Source of the DNA: Polyangium mundeleinium
GTDB lineage: Bacteria; Myxococcota_A; Polyangia; Polyangiales; Polyangiaceae
NCBI RefSeq assembly: GCF_028369105.1
Contig: NZ_JAQNDO010000001.1
Coordinates: 11,316,501-11,380,500, forward strand
Direction of reading: 5' to 3'
Length of the DNA stretch: 64,000 nt
Below are positions 1 through 8,621 of this stretch, piece after piece (position 1 is the first letter of the stretch; each line of letters opens with the position of its first letter). The notes under the pieces were generated by a model, which made no database searches, was not told where the DNA came from, and saw only the letters and a program-made list of their open reading frames with translations. A program made the translations under genes and the position numbers.

Positions 1-685
1 GCACCTTTTCTGCTGCGGTTTCGATGTCGTACTCGACTCGTTTGAACTCGAAGCGTTTTACTTCGCTGTCGTAGATCGTGTAGCTCGCGCGGTTGTCGTA
101 GTCGCGCGGCTGGCCGACCGATCCGACGCTCACGATGTACTTCCTGTTAGGGTCGAGCGTGAAGTCGACCGCGGGCAGCTCTTCCACGGTCGTCGGCGTC
201 AGCGCGAAGACCTTGCAGAGGTGCGAGTGGCCAATGAGGGTCAGATGCCCGAGCTCGCTGTACATCGGCAGGCACTCGCGTGCTTGCTCCGGGGCGAAGA
301 TGTACTCGAACTCCTCCAGGCGAACCGGCGAACCGTGGCAGAGGTCGACGCCGATGTCGGTCAACTTCTCCTGGTACGGCAGGTTCTTGAGCCAGGCGGC
401 GTTCTCGGCCGAGAGCATCGACGCGTGGGTGTCGAGTGCCTGACGAGCGGCCTCGTAATAATACGAGTAGTCCATTCGTCCGGCGACGGCCGCATCGTGA
501 TTCCCGAGGATCGTTTTCTTGGCGATCTTCCGGACCAGATCGGCGCATTCGTTTGGGGATCCGCCATAGCCTACCGTGTCGCCCAGACAGTAGTAGACAT
601 CGATGCGCTCGCGCCGGTACGCCTCCAGCACAGCACTGAGCGCCTCGTAGTTGGCATGCGTGTCGCTGAAGACTCCAATCCGCAT
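1..685 (-). CDS. Metallophosphoesterase, calcineurin-like (C-terminus cut by window edge)
   Basis: Reading from ATG at 685, the frame stays open to the window edge, giving about 228 codons. The metal-binding motifs of the YfcE/calcineurin-like phosphoesterase superfamily appear in order: SDTHAN near residue 7, GDTVGYGG near 40, GNHD near 70 and GHSH near 160. Such proteins are binuclear-metal phosphodiesterases or phosphatases. The 'GD-x-VGYG-x-x-P-x-EC' wording matches the bacterial branch often annotated as a putative serine/threonine phosphatase, but substrate cannot be told from sequence. The gene is divergent from the gene at 907 across an AT-rich spacer. Only the last residues appear to be missing. 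Confidence 0.88.
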   Translation of the reverse strand, partial: MRIGVFSDTHANYEALSAVLEAYRRERIDVYYCLGDTVGYGGSPNECADLVRKIAKKTILGNHDAAVAGRMDYSYYYEAARQALDTHASMLSAENAAWLKNLPYQEKLTDIGVDLCHGSPVRLEEFEYIFAPEQARECLPMYSELGHLTLIGHSHLCKVFALTPTTVEELPAVDFTLDPNRKYIVSVGSVGQPRDYDNRASYTIYDSEVKRFEFKRVEYDIETAAEKV

Positions 686-906
686 GTGCGTGAGGACCGG
701 AGGGTAGCATGAGGCACCTACCGTTACGGTAGTATTTTCGTCGAAAAAAATTTTCCTTCGGAACGGCCTTTTTTAAAGGGTTTCGTCGCTTAAAACGATG
801 CCCTTCGTTAGAGAACGAACACGAAGATCCAGCGTGTTCTCGCGCCTCACGAACGCAAAGCGAGCGCTCGTGGCTCCCACGCCGAAAAGATGGAAGGAAG
901 GGTCGC
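686..906. promoter_or_regulatory. AT-rich divergent intergenic region with a short inverted repeat
   Basis: This 221-bp spacer separates divergent genes and holds an unusually AT-rich stretch (about 720-800, with runs of A and T) in otherwise very GC-rich DNA. A 6-bp inverted repeat, TTCGTT (804-809) and AACGAA (814-819), could be an operator half-site pair. A purine-rich ribosome-binding site (AAGGAAGG, about 894-901) precedes the GTG at 907. Promoters for both flanking genes are expected here, but I cannot place -35/-10 boxes with confidence. Confidence 0.4.
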
Positions 907-1701
907 GTGACAGGGACGAACGGGAAAAGCAACGGCAAAGCCAACGGTCACGTGATCCCATCGGCGACCACGCAGGGCACGAGCGAACGTTCGAACGCGC
1001 CCATCACGCCGCCGCCGCCGCGCGCGGTGCAGGACCTCGCGGACTCCTGCGTTCGATTCGTCGAGCGAGCCATCGGCTTCAAGCTCGACTTCGAACCCGA
1101 GACCTTGCCCGTGCTCGATCACTACATCGAGAAAGCACGCGAAGACACGCGTGATCGCAAGGAGGCGCGCCCGCTCCTCGCGCAGGCCATCGGCGCCTAC
1201 CTCGGCGAGATCGCGCGCCGCAAATTCCAGGGCTTCTGGCGCCTCGAAGACGAGCACGATCCGCGCTCGTGGCGCGTCGAGCTCGAGCCCGTTTACTTGA
1301 TCCTCCGCCCGATCGAGCTCGCCACGCGCGCGCTCGATCTGCCCCCCACGCCCCCGCGTGACGCTTCTCCGATCCAGGGGCGCAAGGACGAGGACGCAGA
1401 CGAGGACGACGACGAGAACGAGGGCACAGAGGCGGCCGCGGAGAGCGAGGCGACGCCGGACGAGGTCGTCATCCCCGATCCCATGGATGACCTCGGCCCT
1501 GCGCTCCTCGAACTCGACGAGGACGACCAAGCGGCCGTCGCCGAGCGCCTCGCCTTGCTCCCGCCCGTCTCCGACGCCGAGTACCACGCCCCGTCGACGC
1601 ACCTGGAAGTCGTCGAGATCATCGTGGAGACCATCCGCGCCCGCCGCATGGCCGCTGGCATGGAGGCCGACGCGCACCTCGAGCCCGACGACTACTCCTG
1701 A
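907..1701 (+). CDS. Hypothetical protein upstream of tssM-like gene, acidic centre
   Basis: 264 residues from GTG at 907, supported by an AAGGAAGG ribosome-binding site 6 bp upstream. The first 35 residues are low-complexity (Gly/Asn/Lys/Pro). Residues about 40-145 form a well-composed globular block, followed by a strongly acidic Asp/Glu stretch (about 158-180) and a second, helix-like block to the end. I do not recognise a family, and there is no signal peptide or membrane segment, so it is probably cytoplasmic. It lies 80 bp upstream of the TssM-like gene in the same direction and could be its partner (inference from position only). Confidence 0.72.
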   Translation: MTGTNGKSNGKANGHVIPSATTQGTSERSNAPITPPPPRAVQDLADSCVRFVERAIGFKLDFEPETLPVLDHYIEKAREDTRDRKEARPLLAQAIGAYLGEIARRKFQGFWRLEDEHDPRSWRVELEPVYLILRPIELATRALDLPPTPPRDASPIQGRKDEDADEDDDENEGTEAAAESEATPDEVVIPDPMDDLGPALLELDEDDQAAVAERLALLPPVSDAEYHAPSTHLEVVEIIVETIRARRMAAGMEADAHLEPDDYS

Positions 1702-1781
1702 ACACGCGTCTTCCTGCGAAGACGGCCTCGATCCGAAGGATGCGGAGCGAGGGCGGCCCCTCGTGATAAGGTCGCTCCACC

Positions 1782-4727
1782 GTGTGGTGGGTTCTATCTG
1801 CGCTCCTCGCGCTGATCGTCTGGGCGCTCTGGTACATCCTCAAGCTGCCGCTCTGGCTCCCGATCGTCGGCACGGTGCTCATCGTGCTCGTCTCGGTCGT
1901 GCGGCTCCTCTGGAACCGGATCCGGGCAAGCCGCGCCGCCTCCGCGCTCGAGCGCGCCATCGCGCAGCAAGGCGCGCAGCAGGCGCTCAACGCGCGGCCC
2001 GAGCGACGCGCCGAGATCCAGGAGCTCCAGAAGCAGGTCCAGGGCGGCATCAACGCCCTCAAGACCTCGAAGCTCGGCAAGAACAAGAAGGGCGGGGCGG
2101 CCGCGCTTTACTCGCTGCCCTGGTACGTGATCATCGGCCCTCCGGGCGCCGGCAAGACGACCGCGCTGAAGCACTCCGGCCTCGTCTTCCCGTTCGCGGA
2201 TCCGCGCGGCGGCGGCGTGCGCGGCGTCGGCGGCACCCGCAACTGCGACTGGTGGTTCACGAACGAGGCGATCCTGCTCGACACCGCGGGCCGCTACACG
2301 ACGGAGGGCGACGACCACGACGAGTGGATCTCGTTCCTCCAGATGCTCAAGCGCTACCGCAGCCGCAAGCCGATCAACGGCGTGCTCGTGGCCATCAGCA
2401 TCGCCGAGCTCATCGACGCCTCCGAGCAGCAGATCGAGTCGACCGGCAAGAAGCTACGCGCTCGTATCGATGAGGTCATGACCCAGCTCCAGATGGTCGT
2501 GCCCGTCTACGTGCTCTTCACGAAGTGCGACCTCATCGCCGGCTTCATCGAGTTCTTCGGCGACATCCGCAAGAGCGACCGCGCGCAGGCCTGGGGCGCC
2601 ACGGTCAAGCTCACCGAGAACAAGTCGAACCCCCAGCAGCTCTTCGAGCGCGAGTTCGACACGCTCGTCCAGAAGGTCCACGCCCGTTCGCTGAAGCGCC
2701 TCGCGCAGGAGCGAAACCGCGAGGCGCGCGAGCGCATCTACCAGTTCCCGCTCGAGTTCGCGGGCATCAAGCGCAACCTCACCGAGCTCGTGCAGACGAT
2801 CTTCGCGGTGAACGCCTTCCAGGGCACGCCGCTCTTCCGCGGCTTCTACTTCACGAGCGGCACGCAGGAAGGTCGCCCGCTCGATCGCGTGCTCGCGCGC
2901 ATGGGCCACGCGATGGGCATCCGCCCGCCGGAGACCGCGGCGCAGCAGGTCACCGAGTCGAAGAGCTACTTCCTGCACGACGTCTTCATGAACGTCGTCT
3001 TCCCCGACGGCGACGTCGCCTCGCGCAGCGCGGCCGAGATCAAGCGGCAGAAGATCATGCGCATCGCGGTGAGCGCTGCCGCCTTCACGCTCGGCCTGAT
3101 CCTCTCCATCCCGAGCATCCGCTCCTTCGCCCAGAACCGCGAGCTCATGTTCTCCACGCAGGAGCGCGTCGAGACCGCGATGAAGATCAACTGGGGTGAA
3201 GGCGAGCCGGGCCCGAAGCTCGATCAGCTCGATCCCGTCTTCAATCGCCTGAAGGAGCTCGACCAGTTCCGCGCGAACCTGCCGCTCAGCTACGGCTGGG
3301 GCATGTACCGCGGCGAGGAGATCTATCGCCCCGCCGTCACCGCGTACGTCGCGCTCCTGCAGACCGGCTTCGTCCTGCCCTGCAAGACGAAGCTCGAAGA
3401 TCGCCTCAAGAGCGCGAAGGGCAAGCAGTACCTCCGCGAGCGCACCGATCTGAAGACGTACCTCATGATGAGCGACGTCGCGAACCTCGACGTCGACTGG
3501 GAGACGGGCCGTCTCACGGGCCTCTGGGCCGAGATCCTGAAGGCCACGAACAGCACGATGCCGGAGTACGAGCTCAAGGAGCGGCTCGCCAAGCACGTGC
3601 GCTACTACCTGGAGCTCGTCAAAGACAAGAAGGTCCTCCCGCTGCCCGCGGACAAGGCCCTCGTGGAGAACGTCCGCAAGACGCTCCAGTCCGTCCCGGT
3701 GCAGGACCGTTACTACGAGCTCTTCGTCAACAGCCTGAACGACGAGCGGTACGACGAGGCCGGCGACGATCGCAAAGAGAACCGCAAGTACCCGCCGCTC
3801 AGCCTCGCCGACCTCTTCGTCGATCGCCCGAACGCGACGAAGCTCATCCAGAGCGCGCGGTACCAGAAGGACAAACGCTTCAAGGACGTCGAGGGCCCCT
3901 ACACGGACAAGGGCCACTACATCGTGGTCCTCAACGTGGCGAACGCCGAGGCGCTCCTGCTCAGCGAGCAATGGGTGGCGCCGCTCGGGCCCGACGAGGC
4001 GGTCGACAAGATCCCGACGAACCTGAAGCGCCTCTCGGAGGACTACGACCAGCGCTACATCGAGCAGTGGAGCGACTTCCTCGCCGACATCACGATCACC
4101 CCGCCGTCGACCGTGAAAGAGGCGCTCGACCTCTACAACATCCTGCTCAACACGCCCTACCCGTACCTGCAGATCCTGCGCGCGGTCGAGGACCACACGC
4201 AGTGGAAGAAGTACAAGAAGGGCGACGGTCCGAGCGTGAACAAGGACGAGTTGAACAAGATGTTCAACACCAAGCTCCAGCAGCAGTTCTCGCAGAAGAC
4301 CGGCGGTCTGCGCATCACAACGAACGTCGACGTGACGAAGATGGGCGAGCGACCGAGCACGGTGCCGCCCTCGTTCGCGGCGCTCATCTCGTTCGGCGTG
4401 CCGCCCGAGAACACGCGCCCGGGTCAGCCGATCACGGACACGCCGCTGCAGAAGTACCTCGACAGCCTCACGGAGCTGCGCCGAGTCATGCAGGACATCC
4501 CGGCGCCGCCCACGTCGACGGACATGATCAACCTGAGCGAGCAGCTCTCGGACGTCGCGAAGAAGGTTGAAGCCTTCCTGCAGCCGCTCGACGAGAAGGC
4601 CAAGGCGCTCTTGCGGCCGCTGCTCCTGAACCCGCTCAGGATCTCGGGCACGCGCATCGCGGCGCCCGGCGGCGGCAACTACGTCGACAAGCCGAAAGAG
4701 CGGTTCCCGAACCCGTTCCGGCGCTAG
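1782..4727 (+). CDS. tssM: TssM/IcmF-like type VI secretion inner-membrane protein, short form
   Basis: 981 residues from GTG at 1782. Two hydrophobic segments at the N-terminus (about 2-22 and 26-44) are followed by a cytoplasmic GTPase-like domain with Walker A GPPGAGKTT (119-127), a Walker B-like LLDTAGRY (about 165) and a TKCD motif (about 246). A third membrane segment lies near 427-447. This is the TssM/IcmF layout. TssM bridges the inner-membrane base of the type VI secretion system to the TssJ lipoprotein through its periplasmic part. Here that part is only about 530 residues, against roughly 700 or more in enteroaggregative E. coli TssM (known family size), so the extreme C-terminal domain may be missing. 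No other T6SS gene is visible in the window. Confidence 0.88.
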   Translation: MWWVLSALLALIVWALWYILKLPLWLPIVGTVLIVLVSVVRLLWNRIRASRAASALERAIAQQGAQQALNARPERRAEIQELQKQVQGGINALKTSKLGKNKKGGAAALYSLPWYVIIGPPGAGKTTALKHSGLVFPFADPRGGGVRGVGGTRNCDWWFTNEAILLDTAGRYTTEGDDHDEWISFLQMLKRYRSRKPINGVLVAISIAELIDASEQQIESTGKKLRARIDEVMTQLQMVVPVYVLFTKCDLIAGFIEFFGDIRKSDRAQAWGATVKLTENKSNPQQLFEREFDTLVQKVHARSLKRLAQERNREARERIYQFPLEFAGIKRNLTELVQTIFAVNAFQGTPLFRGFYFTSGTQEGRPLDRVLARMGHAMGIRPPETAAQQVTESKSYFLHDVFMNVVFPDGDVASRSAAEIKRQKIMRIAVSAAAFTLGLILSIPSIRSFAQNRELMFSTQERVETAMKINWGEGEPGPKLDQLDPVFNRLKELDQFRANLPLSYGWGMYRGEEIYRPAVTAYVALLQTGFVLPCKTKLEDRLKSAKGKQYLRERTDLKTYLMMSDVANLDVDWETGRLTGLWAEILKATNSTMPEYELKERLAKHVRYYLELVKDKKVLPLPADKALVENVRKTLQSVPVQDRYYELFVNSLNDERYDEAGDDRKENRKYPPLSLADLFVDRPNATKLIQSARYQKDKRFKDVEGPYTDKGHYIVVLNVANAEALLLSEQWVAPLGPDEAVDKIPTNLKRLSEDYDQRYIEQWSDFLADITITPPSTVKEALDLYNILLNTPYPYLQILRAVEDHTQWKKYKKGDGPSVNKDELNKMFNTKLQQQFSQKTGGLRITTNVDVTKMGERPSTVPPSFAALISFGVPPENTRPGQPITDTPLQKYLDSLTELRRVMQDIPAPPTSTDMINLSEQLSDVAKKVEAFLQPLDEKAKALLRPLLLNPLRISGTRIAAPGGGNYVDKPKERFPNPFRR

Positions 4728-4738
4728 CGTCTTGTCCC

Positions 4739-4763
4739 GAGGGGGACGCCTCGCGTCCCCCTC
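4739..4763 (+). terminator. Terminator-like hairpin after the tssM-like gene
   Basis: Perfect 11-bp inverted repeat: GAGGGGGACGC (4739-4749), 3-nt loop, GCGTCCCCCTC (4753-4763). It starts 12 bp after the stop codon, between convergent genes. No T-tract follows, so it may act as a factor-dependent or bidirectional terminator. Confidence 0.55.
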
Positions 4764-4845
4764 TCAGCCTGGCAGAGCCCGGCCGATTCACCCCCCGAGG
4801 CGAGCTCGCTGTGCGACCTCGCAGAGCAGCGATCGAATCACTGCT

Positions 4846-5316
4846 CTATGCGAGGATGCGCTGCATCTCCAGCGCGTCCTCGTCGTTGTCCGCGTAGTAC
4901 TTCTCCCGCACCCCCGACACGACGAAGCCGAACTTCTCGTAAAGCCGAATCGCAGGCTCGTTCGAGCGCCGCACCTCGAGCAGCACGAGCCGCACGCCGT
5001 TCTCCGTCGCGAACGCGAGCGCCGCCTCCACGAGCACCGCCCCGATCCCGCGCCGCCGGACCTCCGGCGCCGTCGCGACGTTGAGCACGTGTAGCTCGTC
5101 CACGACGTGCCACGCGACGAGGAACCCGAGCGCCCGCGGCCCTTCACCCGGCGCCCCACCCCGCGCGACCCACACACGCGCCCAGGGCCGTTCGAGCTCG
5201 TCCACCGGCGAGAACGACGGCCCCGCGAACGCCGCGCGCGCGATCGCCGCGAGCTCTTCCGCGTCCTCGATCTCGCGCTCGACGCGCGTCACCGACACCT
5301 GCAGACGCTCGCTCAC
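4846..5316 (-). CDS. rimI: GNAT N-acetyltransferase, RimI-like (ribosomal S18-alanine type)
   Basis: 156 residues when started at the GTG at 5316, whose bases overlap the TGA of the upstream VWA gene (GTGA). A longer frame to 5388 is possible but would intrude 73 bp into that gene. The GNAT fold is clear: a β4 strand 'ELHVLNVATAPEVRRRGIGAVLVEAAL' region contains the acetyl-CoA P-loop (R-R-R-G-I-G), followed by a 'LEVRRSNEPAIRLYEKFGF' region typical of RimI. RimI acetylates the N-terminal alanine of ribosomal protein S18. Members of this subfamily can have other peptide substrates, so the exact target is inferred. Confidence 0.82.
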   Translation of the reverse strand: MSERLQVSVTRVEREIEDAEELAAIARAAFAGPSFSPVDELERPWARVWVARGGAPGEGPRALGFLVAWHVVDELHVLNVATAPEVRRRGIGAVLVEAALAFATENGVRLVLLEVRRSNEPAIRLYEKFGFVVSGVREKYYADNDEDALEMQRILA

Positions 5317-6500
5317 TTCGGCACTTCCGTCGGGCAACCGCTCACGATCTGCACCTGCTTCACCTGCCCGCCCTGAAGCCGCTCGCAAGCCTTGCCGAGC
5401 AGCCGCACGCTCGACGGCGGCTTCCAGATCCAGCCGTCGGGATCGTTGTACGGCAAGACCTCATCGTCCAGGTACACGTTCGTCATGCCCTCTTCGTCCG
5501 GCGGATCCACGATCTCGAACTCGCACGTCACCGCGACCGCCGCGATCTCCGCGAGCACGCCGCCGAGGGATCCGAGCTCGCTCACCGGGTAGTAGAACGG
5601 CGCCGTATCCTTCGTCGAGCCGCCCGCGATCGCCATCGCGTCGAGCACGCCCGCGTACGCCTCGCTGCCCGGGATCCCCACGACGAACACCTCGATCCCA
5701 CCCGCGCGCAAAGCCTCGATCGCGGCCACGGTCGCGGGCTCGTCCACGCAGAACGTTGGACCCCAAAGCTGTCCAGGCGCGCAGCAGTTCGTCCCCATGG
5801 ACAGACATGCTTCGTCGCCTTCGACGTTCGGCTGGCAGTCCTCGATCTCGCACGACGCCGATTCGTTGCAGTTCGGACCTCCGTCCGTCGCGAGAATGAC
5901 GTACGTCTTGCCTTGGAGCGCGAGCAGCGTCGGCGTGAGCGCTTCGAGCGTCGGCGAGATCGGCGTCCCGCCGACCGGGTTCGTCGCAGTCGTCAAGCGG
6001 ATCCCCGTGGTCGTGGGGCCGTCCTCGCCCGTGATCGGATCGCCCTGCGTGACCGGAAAGACCTGCTTCCCCGCCGCGCATTGATCCTGATTCGACCCCT
6101 GCGCAGGCAGAATCGCCACGCCCACCTTCACGAGCGGCCCGAGCTTGCGCACGAGCCCCACGACCGCGGCGCGCACCGCGTCGTATCGCGTTCCTCCGGG
6201 TGCGGGCGCGTTCATGCTCCCCGAAGCGTCGAGCACGAAGTAGAGGTTCGGCGCGTCGACGATCGCCTGGTGCACCTCGTTGCCGCAATAACCGCCCGCG
6301 TCGGGCGCCGGCGGTCCGCCTCCACCGCCGTCAAAACCGCCTTCACCGCCCGCATCGGCCGCGGGCCGCGGCGGGCGCGGCGGCAAGGCGTCGTCACTCG
6401 TCGACCCACACCCTCCGATCGACGACGCGACGCCCCACGCGCCGAGCAACACGAACGAGGCCACGATCCCCCGAGCTGAACGAAGCGCGCGCGTGTCCAT
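5313..6500 (-). CDS. VWA-domain lipoprotein
   Basis: 395 residues from ATG at 6500 (a GTG lies directly before it at 6503). A hydrophobic signal segment ends in a lipobox-like SIGGC near residue 30, so the protein is probably a lipoprotein. A low-complexity Pro/Gly/Asp linker (about 37-70) leads into a von Willebrand A domain with the MIDAS motif DASGS (about 92-96) and a later 'ILATDGGPNC' strand (about 207), consistent with divalent-metal-dependent binding. A Cys-rich insertion (about 210-245) is typical of myxobacterial surface VWA lipoproteins. The C-terminal domain is unrecognised. It is translationally coupled to rimI downstream, which need not imply shared function. Confidence 0.8.
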   Translation of the reverse strand: MDTRALRSARGIVASFVLLGAWGVASSIGGCGSTSDDALPPRPPRPAADAGGEGGFDGGGGGPPAPDAGGYCGNEVHQAIVDAPNLYFVLDASGSMNAPAPGGTRYDAVRAAVVGLVRKLGPLVKVGVAILPAQGSNQDQCAAGKQVFPVTQGDPITGEDGPTTTGIRLTTATNPVGGTPISPTLEALTPTLLALQGKTYVILATDGGPNCNESASCEIEDCQPNVEGDEACLSMGTNCCAPGQLWGPTFCVDEPATVAAIEALRAGGIEVFVVGIPGSEAYAGVLDAMAIAGGSTKDTAPFYYPVSELGSLGGVLAEIAAVAVTCEFEIVDPPDEEGMTNVYLDDEVLPYNDPDGWIWKPPSSVRLLGKACERLQGGQVKQVQIVSGCPTEVPK

Positions 6501-6542
6501 CACACCCGATCGTAGCAGGACCGGGCCACGCGCTCTCGATCG

Positions 6543-7790
6543 TCAGGGCTCGCGATAGAACCGCGGAACGCGCCGCGAGATGCTCGTCAGCACCTCCCAC
6601 GGGATCGTGCCTGTCGTCTCGGCGATCTCCTCCGCCGTGATGACGTCACGCCCGAGCGCGCCCTCCTGCTGCCCAAGGAACACGACCTCGTCGCCGATGC
6701 GCGCGGCCGGGATCTCCGTCATGTCGAGCATCGTAAGATCCATCGACATCGTGCCCACCATCGGCACGCGCCGCCCGCGCACGAGCGCGTGGCCGCGGTT
6801 CGAAAGCTTCCGATCGAGGCCATCCGCGTACCCCATCGGCACGGTCGCAATCACGCTCCGCCGCGGCGCCCGCCACGTGTACCCGTAGCCGATCGGCTCT
6901 CCTGCCTCGACCGTCCGTAGCGCGACGACCTCCGTCCGCACCCGGATCACCGGCTTGAGCTCCGGCGCGAGTCCGGGCACCGGCGACACACCGAAGAGCG
7001 CGACGCCCGGCCGCACCGCATCGAAGCGCGCTTCCGAGAGCCGCATCGCGCCCGCGCTGTTCGCCGCGTGCACGAAGCGCGGCGAGAACCCGCGCGCCCG
7101 CACGCGGCCTCGCGCCTCTGCGAACCGCGCGAGCTGCTCCATCGTCGGACCGAGATCGTCGCCATCCGCGCACGCGAGATGCGTCATCAGCCCATCGAGC
7201 TGCACCTCCGGCCGACCCTCGAACGCGTCGAGCACGTCGTCGAGCTCCGACATCGTCACGCCGAGCCGCCCCATGCCCGTGTCCACCTTCAGGTGCACGC
7301 GCACGGGCCGACCTTCGCTCTCGTACCGCGCGAGCGTCGCGATGCGCTCGATCTGCCCGGCGTCGTAGACGACCGGCACGAGATCCCGCGCGAGGATCTC
7401 CTCGAGCCCCTCGCGCCGCGGCCCGTAGTAGCCGCCCATCACCAGGATCGGCACGCGGATCCCCGCGTCCCGAAGCTCGATCGCCTCTTCGAGCAGCGCC
7501 ACGCACAAGCCCGGCATCCCGGCGCGTTCGAGCGTACGCGCGACCGCCGCCGAGCCGTGCCCGTATGCATCGGCCTTGAGCACGCCCCAGATCGCCGGCG
7601 TCGTCTTGCCGTCGCCGAACATCTTCTCGAGGACGCGGTAGTTGTGCCGCAAGTGCGCGAGGTTCACCTCGGCGCGCGTCGGCCTCACGGCGTCCGCGGG
7701 TGCGGCCCTGCGCGGCTTCAACACCCGAATTGCACCCCGCCCCCCCTCATGGGGAGCCACCCCGTCCTCGTATGCGGGCAGCGACGTCAT
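6543..7790 (-). CDS. alr: Alanine racemase
   Basis: PLP-dependent interconversion of L- and D-alanine, supplying D-Ala for peptidoglycan. 415 residues from ATG at 7790. Upstream codons remain open but are arginine-rich and unlike a protein N-terminus, and the conserved part begins about 40 residues after this ATG. The PLP lysine lies in 'VLKADAYGHG' (about residue 70), and the conserved 'GYADG' and 'SMDLTMLD' motifs of the C-terminal β-domain are present, with a 'RVPMVGTMSMD' strand. Length agrees with the family apart from a 35-40 residue N-terminal extension. It sits 39 bp downstream of the VWA lipoprotein start, on the same strand. Confidence 0.93.
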   Translation of the reverse strand: MTSLPAYEDGVAPHEGGRGAIRVLKPRRAAPADAVRPTRAEVNLAHLRHNYRVLEKMFGDGKTTPAIWGVLKADAYGHGSAAVARTLERAGMPGLCVALLEEAIELRDAGIRVPILVMGGYYGPRREGLEEILARDLVPVVYDAGQIERIATLARYESEGRPVRVHLKVDTGMGRLGVTMSELDDVLDAFEGRPEVQLDGLMTHLACADGDDLGPTMEQLARFAEARGRVRARGFSPRFVHAANSAGAMRLSEARFDAVRPGVALFGVSPVPGLAPELKPVIRVRTEVVALRTVEAGEPIGYGYTWRAPRRSVIATVPMGYADGLDRKLSNRGHALVRGRRVPMVGTMSMDLTMLDMTEIPAARIGDEVVFLGQQEGALGRDVITAEEIAETTGTIPWEVLTSISRRVPRFYREP

Positions 7791-7860
7791 CTCGTTTGCC
7801 GATACCCATACGCCTAGCAAAACGTCAAGATTCCGAGTCTTTTTGCTTCTGCGCCCGTGC

Positions 7861-8460
7861 TCAGAAGCACTTGCGCATGCAGCGCTTGTACTGCCCCGTG
7901 CATCCGCGCTCGCACGTCGCCGTCGTGCAGCCCGCCTTGCACTCGTTCCACGTCGCTTCGCATGCCGCCGCGCAGGTGGATCCGGGCGGCACCAACGACG
8001 CGTCCGCCGCTGCATCCGTGGATGCGTCCGCCGCGGGCCCCGACGTCCCTGCGTCCACCACGAGCATCATCGGCGGCGGCGCGAGCGCCGTCGTTGGCTC
8101 TGGCACTGCGGACGCCACGCGCGGCTCGTCCGTGCCGAGGTCCGACTCTTCGTAGTCGCTCGCGCCGCTGAGCTGCTTCATGCGCAGCTTCGCGTACTCG
8201 ACGCGATCACGCGTCTGTCCGAACGTGTAGAACTTCGTCCACTCTTCCCAGCACGCCTTCCGGATCGTGGGCTTGACGTGCTTCTCCATGTCGAGCGCCA
8301 TGCAGTGCTCGAAGCGCACATCGCCCTCGTACACGGCGTTGATGCTCGCGCCGCACGAGGCCGTCACGAGCGCCACCACTCCGGCTACACCGAGACGCAC
8401 CCGCGTGATCGCCCTGGGCAGAGCCCTGCGGGGACGTGACGGCGTGGGCGATCTCGGCAT
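7861..8460 (-). CDS. Lipoprotein with two C-x3-C-x6-C-x3-C repeats
   Basis: 199 residues from ATG at 8460; a second in-frame ATG at 8487 would add nine. An Arg/Pro-rich start and hydrophobic segment end in a lipobox-like VTASC. A middle domain with few cysteines (including 'HCMALDMEKHV') is followed by an Ala/Pro/Asp-rich linker. The last 40 residues hold eight cysteines in two tandem units of C-x3-C-x6-C-x3-C, a spacing suited to disulfide-stapled helical hairpins. No family is recognised. Probably an envelope lipoprotein. Confidence 0.72.
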   Translation of the reverse strand: MPRSPTPSRPRRALPRAITRVRLGVAGVVALVTASCGASINAVYEGDVRFEHCMALDMEKHVKPTIRKACWEEWTKFYTFGQTRDRVEYAKLRMKQLSGASDYEESDLGTDEPRVASAVPEPTTALAPPPMMLVVDAGTSGPAADASTDAAADASLVPPGSTCAAACEATWNECKAGCTTATCERGCTGQYKRCMRKCF

Positions 8461-8533
8461 CGATGGCGAGTCTACCGCGAAGGCCATCTTTCGCAGACGA
8501 CCTCGACCTTGCGTGAAAACTTCGCGATCTCGT

Positions 8534-8562
8534 TTGAACTTCGACCGAACATGGCCTACCTT
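8534..8562 (+). promoter_or_regulatory. Candidate promoter for the 39-residue basic protein
   Basis: TTGAAC (8534-8539) and TACCTT (8557-8562) are separated by 17 bp, a plausible housekeeping-type -35/-10 pair located 60 bp before the ATG at 8622. The -10 box matches consensus only partly. Confidence 0.35.
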
Positions 8563-8621
8563 CCCGCCCTCCCTACAGGAGCGGCCGTCCATCGCGCCGC
8601 GCAAGACGAGGAAGTCGGCTC

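Noticed and set aside
5317-5388. Extension of RimI by 24 residues
   Set aside because: It would read into the VWA gene; the GTG at 5316 overlapping its stop codon is the standard arrangement in this window.
7791-8015. Extension of alanine racemase by 75 residues
   Set aside because: The added part is Arg-rich, overlaps the neighbouring lipoprotein gene and lacks family resemblance.
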